DNA of 64,000 nucleotides from Sphingobium sp. CECT 9361 (GCF_918741285.1 NZ_CAKKNC010000002.1:124001-188000), one strand, 5' to 3'; positions 1 to 8,900 are shown, counted from the first letter of the stretch. Numbers and translations are program-made. Notes: a model not told the origin generated them from the letters alone.

Positions 1-131
1 TGAACCAAAACAGGTTCTTCGTTCATTCCGTATATGACGGCGGGTACGCGGCCCTCGCGGCGGAGAGCGCGGGAGGCTCCCTTGCCTGCCCGATCGCGTG
101 CCTCGGCCGACAGCGTAAGCTGATCGCTCAT
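1..131 (-). CDS. rplY: 50S ribosomal protein L25/general stress protein Ctc, 5' part
   Basis: The first 43 codons of a minus-strand gene that runs off the left edge. The translation begins [20 protein letters not shown] and continues with [15 protein letters not shown], the typical N-terminus of the Ctc/L25 family, which binds 5S rRNA in the large subunit. The ATG lies at 129-131 and is preceded on the minus strand by GGAG six bases upstream. The C-terminal TL5 domain, if present, is outside the window. The next minus-strand gene upstream is a TraB/GumN protein 126 bp away, so rplY probably has its own promoter in that gap. The family call rests on the visible N-terminus only. Confidence 0.88.
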   Translation of the reverse strand, partial: MSDQLTLSAEARDRAGKGASRALRREGRVPAVIYGMNEEPVLV

Positions 132-257
132 TGCGTGTCTCCAAAACTGGTAAGTGGTTACAATATTCCCGTCACGCCTCCAGGGATGACCATAACGGGA
201 GCGGGGCCATTAGCAGAAATCGCGCGAAAGGCAAGGGTGCGTGTCGACGCCGCGCGC

Positions 258-1142
258 CTACTGTATCTTCGTCACCTTGTACCCTTGCTGCTCCAGCAGG
301 GTCAGGAGATTGTCCGGCCCAGCCAGATGCGCGGCACCCACCGCTATGAAGGGACGTCCGGGCAGCAACGGGATACGCGCCGCCCATTTCCGGTTGCGAT
401 CCGTCAGCAGCGGTCCCGCCAGTTCCGGCTCCGGCGCAAGGTCGGCCACGAAATCGCGCGCAATCACCTTCATGTCGCCGGCCAGCCATGCGCGCAGCAT
501 CTGGGCGTAATCGTCCTTGCCCGCATTCCCCTGTTCCACAGTGTCCCGCAAAAGCCGTCGCTGCACCTCTTCGGGCAGGCGGTCGAACAGCGCGAACTGG
601 TCCTCGACCGTTTCCAATCCCAAGATCGGTTTGTCTTCCGCCTTGAATGCCTTGGTCAGCGTCGGCTCCACGCCATCGTCACCCGAAACACCGCTGTCGC
701 TCTGCCCCACCGTGGCCAGCCGCAATGCTGCAGCCCAGCTTTCGTAACGGGACAGATCGTCGGTTCGCATCCCCCCACGCTCGGCCAACGCTTCCAGCGC
801 AGGCCTGTCGGACGCCGGAACACGGGCCGCAAGCGGGGGCAAGCCAGCGCTCAAACCCATCTCGTCGAAAATCTTCTGTGTTTTCGCTACGTCGTCCAGT
901 CCCGATGCTTCCAGAACCAGTCTGTCGGACGATGCCATTGCCTGCCGCAGCGCCTGCGTTTGCCAGTCTGTATCTCGCGGGAGAACATGGATCGTCCCAA
1001 ATATAAAGCCCTTCTGTCCGTCCTTCTCGATTTTCCAAAGGGCCGGTCCGGTCTGTCGACTGGCTTCGCGCTCATCGGCTTTACATGCTCCCAGCAGGAG
1101 CAGGACTAGCCCGATGACGGTAATGAACTGCTTGCGGATCAA
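258..1142 (-). CDS. TraB/GumN family lipoprotein
   Basis: A 294-aa protein with a lipoprotein signal: a hydrophobic stretch ending LLLLLGAC puts the lipidated cysteine at residue 20. The two conserved family patches are present: GTIHVLP at about 49-55 and AVGAAHLAG near 267-275. TraB/GumN proteins resemble the Tiki metalloproteases and carry these two His-containing motifs, but the bacterial substrates are unknown. The start is a TTG at 1140-1142, because an in-frame stop lies just upstream and no ATG fits before the signal sequence. It begins 7 bp after the stop of a second TraB/GumN gene and is probably co-transcribed with it. The family is secure; the function is not. Confidence 0.85.
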   Translation of the reverse strand: MIRKQFITVIGLVLLLLGACKADEREASRQTGPALWKIEKDGQKGFIFGTIHVLPRDTDWQTQALRQAMASSDRLVLEASGLDDVAKTQKIFDEMGLSAGLPPLAARVPASDRPALEALAERGGMRTDDLSRYESWAAALRLATVGQSDSGVSGDDGVEPTLTKAFKAEDKPILGLETVEDQFALFDRLPEEVQRRLLRDTVEQGNAGKDDYAQMLRAWLAGDMKVIARDFVADLAPEPELAGPLLTDRNRKWAARIPLLPGRPFIAVGAAHLAGPDNLLTLLEQQGYKVTKIQ

Positions 1143-1149
1143 GAGCGGA

Positions 1150-2067
1150 TCACTTCAATCCGAAATCGGCTTTGGTCACCCGCTGCGTCTTTATGCCCAG
1201 CGTTTCGAGCTGATCCTGCACATCCTTCGGCCCCGCCAGATGTCCCGCACCGACCGCGATAAACACGGTGCCCGGATTGTCCAGCCGTGCCTTGATCCAC
1301 TTTGCCCAATTGGCATTGCGATTGAACAGCAGCACCTGCGCCAGCTCTGGCGTGGTCTCCAGCGAGGCATTCATCTCGCGCCCCAGCGCTTCGGTCTCGC
1401 CCTTCTTCCAGCTTGCGATCATCTGGTCGAATGTCTTCTGCATGTCGGGCAATTCCGCGACGGTCGCATTCAGGAACGCCACCTGCTGTTCTTCTGGCAG
1501 GCCCGCGAAATAGCCAAGCTGCTGATCGACCGTCTCCAGCCCCTCGACCGGCTTGCCTGCCTGCTTCGCAGCCGCAGTCAGTATCTTTTCCACGCCCTGA
1601 TCGGCGGCGAAGCCCAGTTTGCTCAGCGGCGCAACGGCCAGTGTAACGCCCGCCATCCAGGGATAAAACTGCTCCAGCGCCTGCCAAGGAATGCCGTTGG
1701 CGGTCATCGCGGCGACGTAAGCGGCGCGCTTGTCCGCCGCCAGCTTTTCACTGAGCGGCGGCCCATCGGGGTCTATGCCCAGCGTTGTGACCTTCTGCAT
1801 CATCGTCGCCTGATCCGGCTCGACCATTTCGAGTACGAGCGTGTCGGCTTTGTCGAACGCAGCCTTCACTTCGTCGTCGAACCAAACCGTACCCGGCTTC
1901 AACACATGCACGCTGCCGAACAGATAGATGGTGGTGTCCGCGTCCTTCACCACCCAAAGGGCAGGATCGGCGCTTGGTTCGGGCGTCTGCGCCGCGACGG
2001 GCGCCGAGAGCGTCAGCAGCACAGAGGAAAGCAGGGTCGAGAGCGACCGTTTGAAACGAAGGTGCAC
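1150..2067 (-). CDS. TraB/GumN family protein, secreted paralogue
   Basis: From the GTG at 2065-2067 the product is 305 aa and opens with a clean Sec signal peptide (MHLRFKRSLSTLLSSVLLTL, cleavage probably after APVAA near residue 26). The family motifs GSVHVLK (about 51-57) and AVGAGHLAG near the C-terminus match the downstream gene, so the two are tandem paralogues. The open frame extends upstream to a TTG at 2130 and an ATG near 2118, but those starts would put about 20 polar residues ahead of the signal peptide, so I prefer the GTG. It lies divergently from glyQ. It is probably periplasmic, whereas its neighbour is a lipoprotein. Confidence 0.8.
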   Translation of the reverse strand: MHLRFKRSLSTLLSSVLLTLSAPVAAQTPEPSADPALWVVKDADTTIYLFGSVHVLKPGTVWFDDEVKAAFDKADTLVLEMVEPDQATMMQKVTTLGIDPDGPPLSEKLAADKRAAYVAAMTANGIPWQALEQFYPWMAGVTLAVAPLSKLGFAADQGVEKILTAAAKQAGKPVEGLETVDQQLGYFAGLPEEQQVAFLNATVAELPDMQKTFDQMIASWKKGETEALGREMNASLETTPELAQVLLFNRNANWAKWIKARLDNPGTVFIAVGAGHLAGPKDVQDQLETLGIKTQRVTKADFGLK

Positions 2068-2242
2068 GTAGGGGATCTTTCCGGCTGGGAATGTTGCTGC
2101 ATAGATGCGGTGGCGCATCCGCTGGGACAAGAGCTTTTACCATCTTCATGGCGCTGCATCGACTTGACCCATAAGCGCCCATGCGCCAAGGCACCGCCAC
2201 GCGAATTTCAGCGCAGGTGCGCCAAGGAAATACAGAGGAAAC

Positions 2243-3118
2243 ATGGCCGCAAAGCCCGATACGCTCAGCTTTCAGGACTTGATCCTGACTCTCCATGCTT
2301 ATTGGAGCAAGCAAGGCTGCGTGATCCTGCAACCTTATGACATGGAAGTGGGGGCAGGGACGTTCCATCCCGCGACCACGCTCCGCGCGCTCGGCCCCAA
2401 GCCATGGAACGCTGCCTATGTGCAGCCGTCGCGTCGTCCGACCGATGGGCGCTACGGCGAAAACCCTAACCGGCTCCAGCATTATTACCAGTATCAGGTC
2501 ATCATGAAGCCGTCGCCGCCCGACCTTCAGGACTTGTATCTCAACAGCCTGCGCGAAATCGGGATCGACCCGCTGCTCCACGATATCCGCTTTGTCGAGG
2601 ATGACTGGGAAAGCCCGACGCTCGGCGCATGGGGGCTGGGCTGGGAAGTGTGGTGCGATGGCATGGAAGTCACGCAGTTCACCTATTTCCAGCAGATGGG
2701 CGGCTATGATTGCAAGCCGGTTGCGGGAGAACTGACCTACGGCCTCGAACGCCTCGCCATGTATATTCAGGGCGTCGACAGCGTCTATGACCTGCGTTTC
2801 AACGACGCGGGTGTCACCTATGGCGACGTGTTCCTTGAGAACGAGAAGCAGATGTCGAAATGGAATTTCGAGATCGCCGACACCGAAAAGCTGTTCCGCT
2901 GGTTCAAGGATGCCGAGGCCGAATGCCAGGCCAGCATCGCCGCCGACGTTCCCCTCGCGGCCTACGATCAGGCGATCAAGGCCAGCCACGTGTTCAACCT
3001 GCTGCAGGCACGCGGCGTCATCTCTGTACAGGAACGCGCCAGCTACATGGGCCGCGTCCGCGACATGGCCAAGGGAAGCTGCGAAGCGTGGATGAAGACC
3101 AACGGATGGGCCGCGTGA
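2243..3118 (+). CDS. glyQ: Glycine--tRNA ligase alpha subunit
   Basis: A 291-aa protein of the usual length for the class II GlyQ subunit of the bacterial alpha2beta2 glycyl-tRNA synthetase. It forms glycyl-adenylate and charges tRNA-Gly in the cytoplasm together with GlyS. Recognisable blocks include [20 protein letters not shown] at the N-terminus, the [16 protein letters not shown] segment, and [20 protein letters not shown] around residues 70-90. The ATG follows a good ribosome-binding site (AGAGG about seven bases upstream). Its stop codon TGA shares a base with the glyS ATG (ATGATG context at 3116-3120), giving translational coupling. Confidence 0.97.
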   Translation: MAAKPDTLSFQDLILTLHAYWSKQGCVILQPYDMEVGAGTFHPATTLRALGPKPWNAAYVQPSRRPTDGRYGENPNRLQHYYQYQVIMKPSPPDLQDLYLNSLREIGIDPLLHDIRFVEDDWESPTLGAWGLGWEVWCDGMEVTQFTYFQQMGGYDCKPVAGELTYGLERLAMYIQGVDSVYDLRFNDAGVTYGDVFLENEKQMSKWNFEIADTEKLFRWFKDAEAECQASIAADVPLAAYDQAIKASHVFNLLQARGVISVQERASYMGRVRDMAKGSCEAWMKTNGWAA

Positions 3119-5496
3119 TGACCGATTTCCTGCTCGAACTCCTGTGCGAAGAAATTCCCGCACGGATGCAGATCAAGGCATCCGAAGACCTTGCGCGCCT
3201 GTTCTCGGAGAAACTGGCCGAAGCCGGACTGAAACCCGACAGCATCCAGTCCTTCGTCACGCCCCGCCGCCTCGCGCTGATCGCACGCGGCCTCCCGCTT
3301 CAGACCGAAGCGGTGAACGAGGAACTTAAAGGCCCGCGCGCCGATGCGCCGCCACAGGCGCTCGCCGGGTTTCTGGGCAAAACAGGCCTTACCCGCGAAC
3401 AACTGGTCGAGCGGCCCGACGCCAAGGGCAACGCCATCCTGTTCGCGATCATCGAAAAGCCGGGCCGCGCCACCGCCGACGTGCTCGCCGAAGCGATTCC
3501 CGCCATCGTCCGCGCTTTTCCCTGGCCCAAGTCGATGCGCTGGGGCGCGGCCAGCCAGACGACCGAAGGCCTGCGCTGGGTCCGCCCGCTGCAAGGCATC
3601 GTCGCGATCCTGGGCGAAGATTTGGTCGATATCGAGGTCGAAGGCGTCCGTTCCGGTTTCGCCACGCGCGGCCATCGCTTTCACCACCCCGATCCAATCA
3701 CCATCGGCGGCGCGAACGACTATGTCGAAAAGCTGCGCGCTTGCCACGTGATCGTCGATCATGCCGAACGCATGGCGCTGATCGAGGCTAAGGCGCAGGA
3801 AGCCGCCACCGCCCGCGGCCTGACGCTGGTCGAGGACAAGGGACTGGTCGCCGAGAATGCCGGATTAACCGAATGGCCCGTGCCGCTGCTAGGCGATTTC
3901 GATCCCGATTTCCTTGAGGTGCCGCCTGAAGTCATTCAGCTAACCCTGCGCACCAACCAGAAATATTTCGTGCTGCGCGATGCGTCGGGTAAGTTGGCGC
4001 CTGCCTTCATCTGCACCGCCAATATCGACGCCATAGACGGCGGCGCTGCGATCGTCGCCGGCAACCGCAAAGTCCTCGCCGCCCGCCTGAGCGATGCGCG
4101 CTTCTTCTGGGAACAGGATAAGAAGACGCGGCTTGAGGATCACGCCAAGAAGCTGGAACGCATCACCTTCCACGAAAAGCTGGGCACCGTGGCCGATAAG
4201 GTCGAGCGGGTGGCGAAGCTGGCGCGCTGGCTGGTTGAAGAGGGCATAGTAAAATCCTCTCCCACAACCCAAACCGTCACCCCAGCGGAGGCTGGGGTCT
4301 CAAGCGAAGGCGCGTCAACGCCTGAGATGCCAGCCTACGCTGGCATGACGAAGAGTGAGTTGGCGGACATGGCCGAACAGGCCGCCCGCCTGTGCAAAGC
4401 CGATCTCGTCACCGAAATGGTCGGCGAATTCCCTGAACTGCAAGGCATCATGGGCGGCTACTACGCCCGCGCCGAAGGCCTCCCTGACGCCGTAGCCGAC
4501 GCCATCCGCGATCATTACAAGCCGGTTGGGCAAGGCGATGATGTGCCGACTGCGCCGGTTACGGTGGCGGTGAGTTTGGCGGATAAGCTGGATACACTGG
4601 TGGGATTCTTTGCCTCTGATGAAAAGCCAACGGGTTCAAAAGACCCATATGCACTTCGTCGGAGCGCAAACGGAGTTATAGCGACTTTAACAACCTTACA
4701 GTTGCGTCTGCGGTTGCAGAGCTTGATACTGGTTGCAACTGAACAACTGGCAGAACAGCGTACAGAAGCAATCGATAGTGCAGCGCTCGATGTTGCCATT
4801 GAAGCAATGTCTAATCTACTGGGGCCGAAGGCTGCCGATAGGATGCGTCAGCGCTTGAAGGATGTAGAGAGCCCTACTGCCTATGGATTGTGGTTCAGTT
4901 ATTATTCATCAGAGCATTCTCTCCTCGACTTTTTCGCAGACCGGCTAAAAGTCCAGCAGCGCGAAGCCGGTGTCCGTCACGACCTGATCGACGCGGTGTT
5001 TGCGCTCGGCGGTGAGGACGATCTCGTCCGCCTCCTTGCTCGCGTGAAAGCATTGCAGGCGTTCGTCGAAACGCCCGACGGCACCAATCTCCTCGCGGGA
5101 TACAAGCGCGCGGCGAATATCCTCAAGAAAGAAGCGCCTTCCCCCACAGCCGTCACCCCAGCGCAGGCTGGGGTCTCAGGCGATGGCGCGCTTCCGAATG
5201 AGATGCCAGCCCACGCCGGCATGACGGCAACGGCCTACACCCCCGAACCCGCAGAAGCTGCCCTCATCGCCGCACTAGATGCCGCCGAACCGCGTGCCAC
5301 AGCCGCCATTGCCAGCGAAGACTTCGCCGCCGCAATGGCCGCTCTGGCTACCTTGCGCGAACCCATCGATGCGTTCTTCGAAAGCGTCACTGTGAACGAC
5401 GCCGATCCCGATAAGCGCGCTGCCCGCCTCGCGCTGCTGACGCGGATGCGCGACGCGGTGCATGGCGTTGCCGATTTCTCGCGCATCGAAGGTTGA
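3118..5496 (+). CDS. glyS: Glycine--tRNA ligase beta subunit with two inserted repeat peptides
   Basis: The beta subunit of glycyl-tRNA synthetase, needed for tRNA binding and activity with GlyQ. Starting at the ATG that overlaps the glyQ stop ([17 protein letters not shown]) it is 792 aa, longer than the roughly 690 aa usual for GlyS. Core blocks are visible: WPKSMRWG, LRWVRPL, LRTNQKYFVLRD, GNRKVLAARLSDARFFWEQD and EKPTGSKDPYALRR. Part of the extra length comes from two 25-residue peptides, residues 387-411 and 679-703, each encoded by a 76-bp palindromic repeat and read in the same frame. Between them, bases about 4610-4930 are visibly AT-richer than the rest. The frame stays open throughout, so the gene is probably functional. 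Confidence 0.96.
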   Translation: MTDFLLELLCEEIPARMQIKASEDLARLFSEKLAEAGLKPDSIQSFVTPRRLALIARGLPLQTEAVNEELKGPRADAPPQALAGFLGKTGLTREQLVERPDAKGNAILFAIIEKPGRATADVLAEAIPAIVRAFPWPKSMRWGAASQTTEGLRWVRPLQGIVAILGEDLVDIEVEGVRSGFATRGHRFHHPDPITIGGANDYVEKLRACHVIVDHAERMALIEAKAQEAATARGLTLVEDKGLVAENAGLTEWPVPLLGDFDPDFLEVPPEVIQLTLRTNQKYFVLRDASGKLAPAFICTANIDAIDGGAAIVAGNRKVLAARLSDARFFWEQDKKTRLEDHAKKLERITFHEKLGTVADKVERVAKLARWLVEEGIVKSSPTTQTVTPAEAGVSSEGASTPEMPAYAGMTKSELADMAEQAARLCKADLVTEMVGEFPELQGIMGGYYARAEGLPDAVADAIRDHYKPVGQGDDVPTAPVTVAVSLADKLDTLVGFFASDEKPTGSKDPYALRRSANGVIATLTTLQLRLRLQSLILVATEQLAEQRTEAIDSAALDVAIEAMSNLLGPKAADRMRQRLKDVESPTAYGLWFSYYSSEHSLLDFFADRLKVQQREAGVRHDLIDAVFALGGEDDLVRLLARVKALQAFVETPDGTNLLAGYKRAANILKKEAPSPTAVTPAQAGVSGDGALPNEMPAHAGMTATAYTPEPAEAALIAALDAAEPRATAAIASEDFAAAMAALATLREPIDAFFESVTVNDADPDKRAARLALLTRMRDAVHGVADFSRIEG
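4275..4350 (+). repeat. Intragenic palindromic repeat, copy 1 (in glyS)
   Basis: A 76-bp element bounded by CGTCA and TGACG, with two internal hairpins (CCCCAGC...GCTGGGG and TGCCAGC...GCTGGCA). It inserts the peptide VTPAEAGVSSEGA...EMPAYAGMT into GlyS without breaking the frame. It resembles in design the in-frame palindromic elements described in Rickettsia protein genes. Confidence 0.85.
5151..5226 (+). repeat. Intragenic palindromic repeat, copy 2 (in glyS)
   Basis: A second 76-bp copy with the same ends (CGTCA...TGACG) and the same two hairpins (CCCCAGC...GCTGGGG, TGCCAGC...GCCGGCA with one change). It is read in the same frame as copy 1 and gives VTPAQAGVSGDGA...EMPAHAGMT. Divergence is concentrated in the linker between the hairpins. 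Confidence 0.85.
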
Positions 5497-5588
5497 TTTG
5501 TAATAATATTTCGCGAAATGCGAGGGAATGGCAAGCGAATGGGGTGACCCGATACGATACGGGTTGCAAAACGCGCCAACTCCTGCCT

Positions 5589-5617
5589 TGAACGAATCTG
5601 TGTTGCAGCGCACAATG
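5589..5617 (+). promoter_or_regulatory. Candidate promoter of ppdK
   Basis: TTGAAC and CACAAT are separated by 17 bases about 45 bp upstream of the ppdK start. Each matches four of six consensus positions. This is the best -35/-10 pair I see in the 165-bp glyS-ppdK gap, but it is weak evidence. Confidence 0.25.
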
Positions 5618-5661
5618 CGCGAACGTGATAAGACATAATTGCCCAGTGCAGAGGGACGACC

Positions 5662-8373
5662 ATGGCTACCGTTATCGACAAGACCACCGACACTTCCGGC
5701 ACGGGCGATGCCCGCTATGTCTATCGCTTCGGCGGCGGCGTGGACGATGGCGGCAAGGGTAACAAGAACCTGCTGGGCGGCAAGGGCGCCAATCTGGATG
5801 GCATGGCCTCTATCGGGCTGCCGGTCCCGCCGGGCTTCACCATCACCACCGAAATGTGCACCCGCTATTATGTCGATGGGCAGAAATTCCCCGACAGCCT
5901 GCGCGTCGAAGTTGCCAACGGCATCGCCCATATCGAAGGCGTGACGGGCAAGATCTTCGGCAATGCGGCCGATCCGCTGCTCGTATCGGTCCGTTCGGGC
6001 GCGCGCGTGTCGATGCCGGGCATGATGGACACCGTGCTGAACCTTGGCCTCAATGACGAAACGGTCGAGGGGTTGGCCAACACATCGGGCGATGCGCGGT
6101 TCGCGTGGGACAGCTATCGCCGCTTCATTCAGATGTATTCCGACGTGGTGCTGGAACTCGATCATGGCGCGTTCGAGGAAGCCCTCGAAATCGCCAAGGA
6201 AGATCATGGCTACACGCTCGATACCGAACTGAGCGCTGACGACTGGAAGGCGCTGGTCACCGAATATAAGAAGATCGTGGTCGATCAGTGGAAAAAGCCT
6301 TTCCCGCAGGATGTGCACGATCAGCTTTGGGGCGCGATCAGCGCAGTGTTCGGATCGTGGCAGGCGGACCGCGCGAAGGTCTATCGTCGCCTGAACGACA
6401 TCCCCGGTGACTGGGGCACGGCGGTGAATGTGCAGGCGATGGTGTTCGGCAATATGGGCGACACGTCCGCCACCGGCGTCGCTTTCACCCGCGATCCCTC
6501 GACCGGCGAGAACGTGTATTACGGCGAATTTCTGATCAACGCGCAGGGAGAGGATGTCGTCGCGGGCATCCGTACCCCGCAATATCTGACGCTCGCCGCA
6601 CGGGAGCGGGCAGGGGCCAAGGCTTCTTCGATGGAAGAAGCGATGCCCGAAACCTATGCAGAACTGGCGCGCGTGTTCCAGATATTGGAAAAGCATTATC
6701 GCGACATGCAGGACATCGAATTTACGGTGCAGCAGGGCAAGCTCTGGATGCTGCAGACGCGCTCGGGCAAGCGTACCGCAAAGGCTGCGCTGAAAATGGC
6801 GGTAGACATGGCGGGCGAAGGCCTCATCACGGAAGAGGAAGCCGTTGCCCGCGTCGATCCTTCGGCGCTGGACCAGTTGCTGCACCCCACGCTTGATCCT
6901 AAAGCCGTCCGCGATGTGCTGACCAAGGGGCTTCCGGCCTCTCCGGGTGCCGCGTCCGGCATGGTTGTGTTTGATGCCGACACGGCGGAGCGTCGCAACG
7001 AAATGGGCGACGCGGTCATCCTCGTCCGCACCGAAACCAGCCCTGAAGACATTCACGGCATGCACGCGGCCAAGGGCATCCTGACGGCGCGTGGTGGCAT
7101 GACGTCGCACGCTGCCGTGGTAGCGCGCGGCATGGGGCGTCCCTGCGTTTCCGGCGCTGGCAGCATTTCGATCGATGCGAAGGCCAAGATTCTGCGCGTC
7201 GCCGGTCGTGAACTGGTCGAAGGCGACATCGTCACCATCGACGGCTCCACCGGCGAAGTCATGTCCGGCGCGGTGCCAACCGTACAGCCTGAACTGGCGG
7301 GCGACTTCGGTACGCTGATGGTCTGGGCCGATAAGGTCCGCCGCTTGAAGGTTCGCGCTAACGCCGAAACTCCGCTCGACTGCAAGACGGCGCGTGAATT
7401 CGGTGCGGAAGGTGTCGGCTTATGCCGTACCGAACATATGTTCTTCGATGCGGCCCGCATTACCGCTGTACGTCAGATGATTCTGGCCGACAGCGAAAAG
7501 GGCCGCCGCGAAGCGCTCGAAAAGCTGCTTCCCGAACAGCGTAGCGATTTCACCGAGATTTTCCTGGTGATGGCAGGCCTGCCTGTCACGATCCGCTTGC
7601 TCGATCCGCCGCTGCACGAATTCCTGCCGCATGAGGAAGCTGAGTTCGAGGAAGTGGCCAAGGCAGCAGGCGTCGGCATCGACGTGTTGAAGCGTCGGGC
7701 TTCGGAACTGCATGAGTTCAACCCGATGCTGGGCCATCGCGGTTGTCGTCTGGGCGTCACCTATCCTGAGATCTACGAAATGCAGGCGCGTGCCATATTC
7801 GAGGCAGCAATCGACGTTGCCGAGCATAGCGGCGCTGCCCCGATTCCTGAAGTCATGATACCGCTCGTCGCCACGGCGAAGGAGCTGGAACTGATGAAGG
7901 CGATCGTCGATGCACAGGCACAGCTTGTGTTCGCCGAGCGTGGCAAGACCATCGAATATCTGGTCGGCACCATGATCGAACTGCCACGCGCAGCGCTCAA
8001 GGCAGGGGAAATCGCGGTGGCCGCCGAATTCTTTTCCTTCGGCACCAACGATCTGACGCAGACCACAATTGGCATCAGCCGTGATGACGCCAGCCGGTTC
8101 CTGGGTACGTATGTCGATAAGGGCATCTTCCCGCGCGACCCGTTCGTCAGCATTGATGTCGAAGGTGTGGGTGAACTGATCCAGATCGCTGCGGAGCGCG
8201 GTCGCAAGACCCGCTCGGACATCAAGCTGGGCATTTGCGGTGAGCATGGCGGCGATCCTGCCTCCATTGCCTTCTGTGAAGCCACGGGTCTCGATTACGT
8301 ATCGGCATCGCCATACCGCGTGCCAATCGCCCGTTTGGCGGCTGCGCAGGCGGCATTGAAGGCGCGCGGATAA
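5662..8373 (+). CDS. ppdK: Pyruvate, phosphate dikinase
   Basis: A 903-aa enzyme that interconverts pyruvate + ATP + Pi with phosphoenolpyruvate + AMP + PPi. The N-terminal nucleotide-binding domain starts YRFGGG...GNKNLLGGKGANL. The swivelling phosphohistidine domain carries GGMTSHAAVVARGMGRPCVSG with the catalytic His near residue 483. The C-terminal PEP/pyruvate barrel ends with LGICGEHGGDP and a catalytic Cys near residue 859. The length is usual for bacterial PPDK. The ATG has GAGGGA upstream. It is monocistronic, followed by a hairpin and tRNA-Arg. In alphaproteobacteria PPDK serves gluconeogenic PEP formation or the reverse direction. Confidence 0.97.
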   Translation: MATVIDKTTDTSGTGDARYVYRFGGGVDDGGKGNKNLLGGKGANLDGMASIGLPVPPGFTITTEMCTRYYVDGQKFPDSLRVEVANGIAHIEGVTGKIFGNAADPLLVSVRSGARVSMPGMMDTVLNLGLNDETVEGLANTSGDARFAWDSYRRFIQMYSDVVLELDHGAFEEALEIAKEDHGYTLDTELSADDWKALVTEYKKIVVDQWKKPFPQDVHDQLWGAISAVFGSWQADRAKVYRRLNDIPGDWGTAVNVQAMVFGNMGDTSATGVAFTRDPSTGENVYYGEFLINAQGEDVVAGIRTPQYLTLAARERAGAKASSMEEAMPETYAELARVFQILEKHYRDMQDIEFTVQQGKLWMLQTRSGKRTAKAALKMAVDMAGEGLITEEEAVARVDPSALDQLLHPTLDPKAVRDVLTKGLPASPGAASGMVVFDADTAERRNEMGDAVILVRTETSPEDIHGMHAAKGILTARGGMTSHAAVVARGMGRPCVSGAGSISIDAKAKILRVAGRELVEGDIVTIDGSTGEVMSGAVPTVQPELAGDFGTLMVWADKVRRLKVRANAETPLDCKTAREFGAEGVGLCRTEHMFFDAARITAVRQMILADSEKGRREALEKLLPEQRSDFTEIFLVMAGLPVTIRLLDPPLHEFLPHEEAEFEEVAKAAGVGIDVLKRRASELHEFNPMLGHRGCRLGVTYPEIYEMQARAIFEAAIDVAEHSGAAPIPEVMIPLVATAKELELMKAIVDAQAQLVFAERGKTIEYLVGTMIELPRAALKAGEIAVAAEFFSFGTNDLTQTTIGISRDDASRFLGTYVDKGIFPRDPFVSIDVEGVGELIQIAAERGRKTRSDIKLGICGEHGGDPASIAFCEATGLDYVSASPYRVPIARLAAAQAALKARG

Positions 8374-8405
8374 GGGTTGGATAAATAAAGCGCGCAAAAC
8401 GGTAA

Positions 8406-8434
8406 AAGGGGGTTGCCAGAAACCCATCCCCCTT
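8406..8434 (+). terminator. Hairpin after ppdK
   Basis: AAGGGGG and CCCCCTT form the stem of a hairpin 33 bp after the ppdK stop. The following bases (TTCTATCT) are only moderately T-rich, so it is a plausible but not ideal Rho-independent terminator. Confidence 0.5.
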
Positions 8435-8455
8435 CTATCTGCGCACTTCCCTGAC

Positions 8456-8532
8456 GCACCCGTAGCTCAGCTGGATAGAGCATCAGACTACGAATCTGAG
8501 GGCCGGGCGTTCGAATCGCTCCGGGTGCACCA
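8456..8532 (+). tRNA. tRNA-Arg (anticodon ACG)
   Basis: A 77-nt cloverleaf. The acceptor arms GCACCCG and CGGGTGC pair perfectly, followed by discriminator A and an encoded CCA. The D-arm contains AGCTCAGCTGGATAGAGC. The anticodon stem TCAGA/TCTGA encloses loop CTACGAA, giving anticodon ACG, which reads CGN codons after A34 is deaminated to inosine. The T-arm contains GTTCGAATC. Confidence 0.97.
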
Positions 8533-8560
8533 GGGAACTTATACCGCGCAAGCGGAGCAG

Positions 8561-8586
8561 GGGCTGACCGAAAGGTCGGCCCTTTT
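8561..8586 (+). terminator. Rho-independent terminator of tRNA-Arg
   Basis: GGGCTGACC, a GAAA tetraloop and GGTCGGCCC form a 9-bp stem with one G-U pair, directly followed by TTTT. It lies 28 bp after the tRNA CCA end. Confidence 0.85.
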
Positions 8587-8665
8587 GCTTAAGCGGGCCA
8601 GCGGCCTCGTACGCATCCTTGCGTCGCGCGATGCGTTAGGCGACATACAGATCTGGAGAAGATGT

Positions 8666-8818
8666 ATGACCACTGATAAAGACGTTCCTGCCACACCTGC
8701 GCCAGCCTCCACAGAGGCCAACAAGGGCTCGACCAAGAAGAATGTCGCGATTGGTGCAGCGGTCGGCATTGGCTCGGCGGCGATCGTGGCAGCGTTGCTC
8801 TATACGCGGCGTAAGTAG
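8666..8818 (+). CDS. Small single-pass membrane protein, unknown function
   Basis: A 50-aa reading frame starting MTTDKDVPATPAPASTEANK, followed by a Lys-rich stretch, one hydrophobic helix (NVAIGAAVGIGSAAIVAALL, about 26-45) and a basic end YTRRK. The ATG is supported by GGAGAA five bases upstream. The topology fits an inner-membrane protein with a short polar N-terminal tail. I recognise no family. The open frame extends further upstream through the tRNA terminator, but that part lacks a start with a ribosome-binding site. It lies between tRNA-Arg and a PilZ gene, and no operon is evident. Confidence 0.6.
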   Translation: MTTDKDVPATPAPASTEANKGSTKKNVAIGAAVGIGSAAIVAALLYTRRK

Positions 8819-8900
8819 CTGCATTTGAAGGCGCAGGTTTCTAAACGCTTTGGCAACCATCGCGGTGCTAAGGCTTTGGAGTAATCGCCGGAGCAAACAC

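Noticed and set aside
2860..3117. Longer glyS beginning upstream inside glyQ
   Set aside because: The extra 86 residues are an out-of-frame reading of GlyQ and are Arg-rich. The GlyS family begins [17 protein letters not shown] at 3118, where the ATG overlaps the glyQ stop.
5275..7110. A 611-codon open frame on the minus strand opposite ppdK and the glyS end
   Set aside because: Same reason: antisense of strongly conserved genes, crossing the glyS-ppdK gap without a plausible start.
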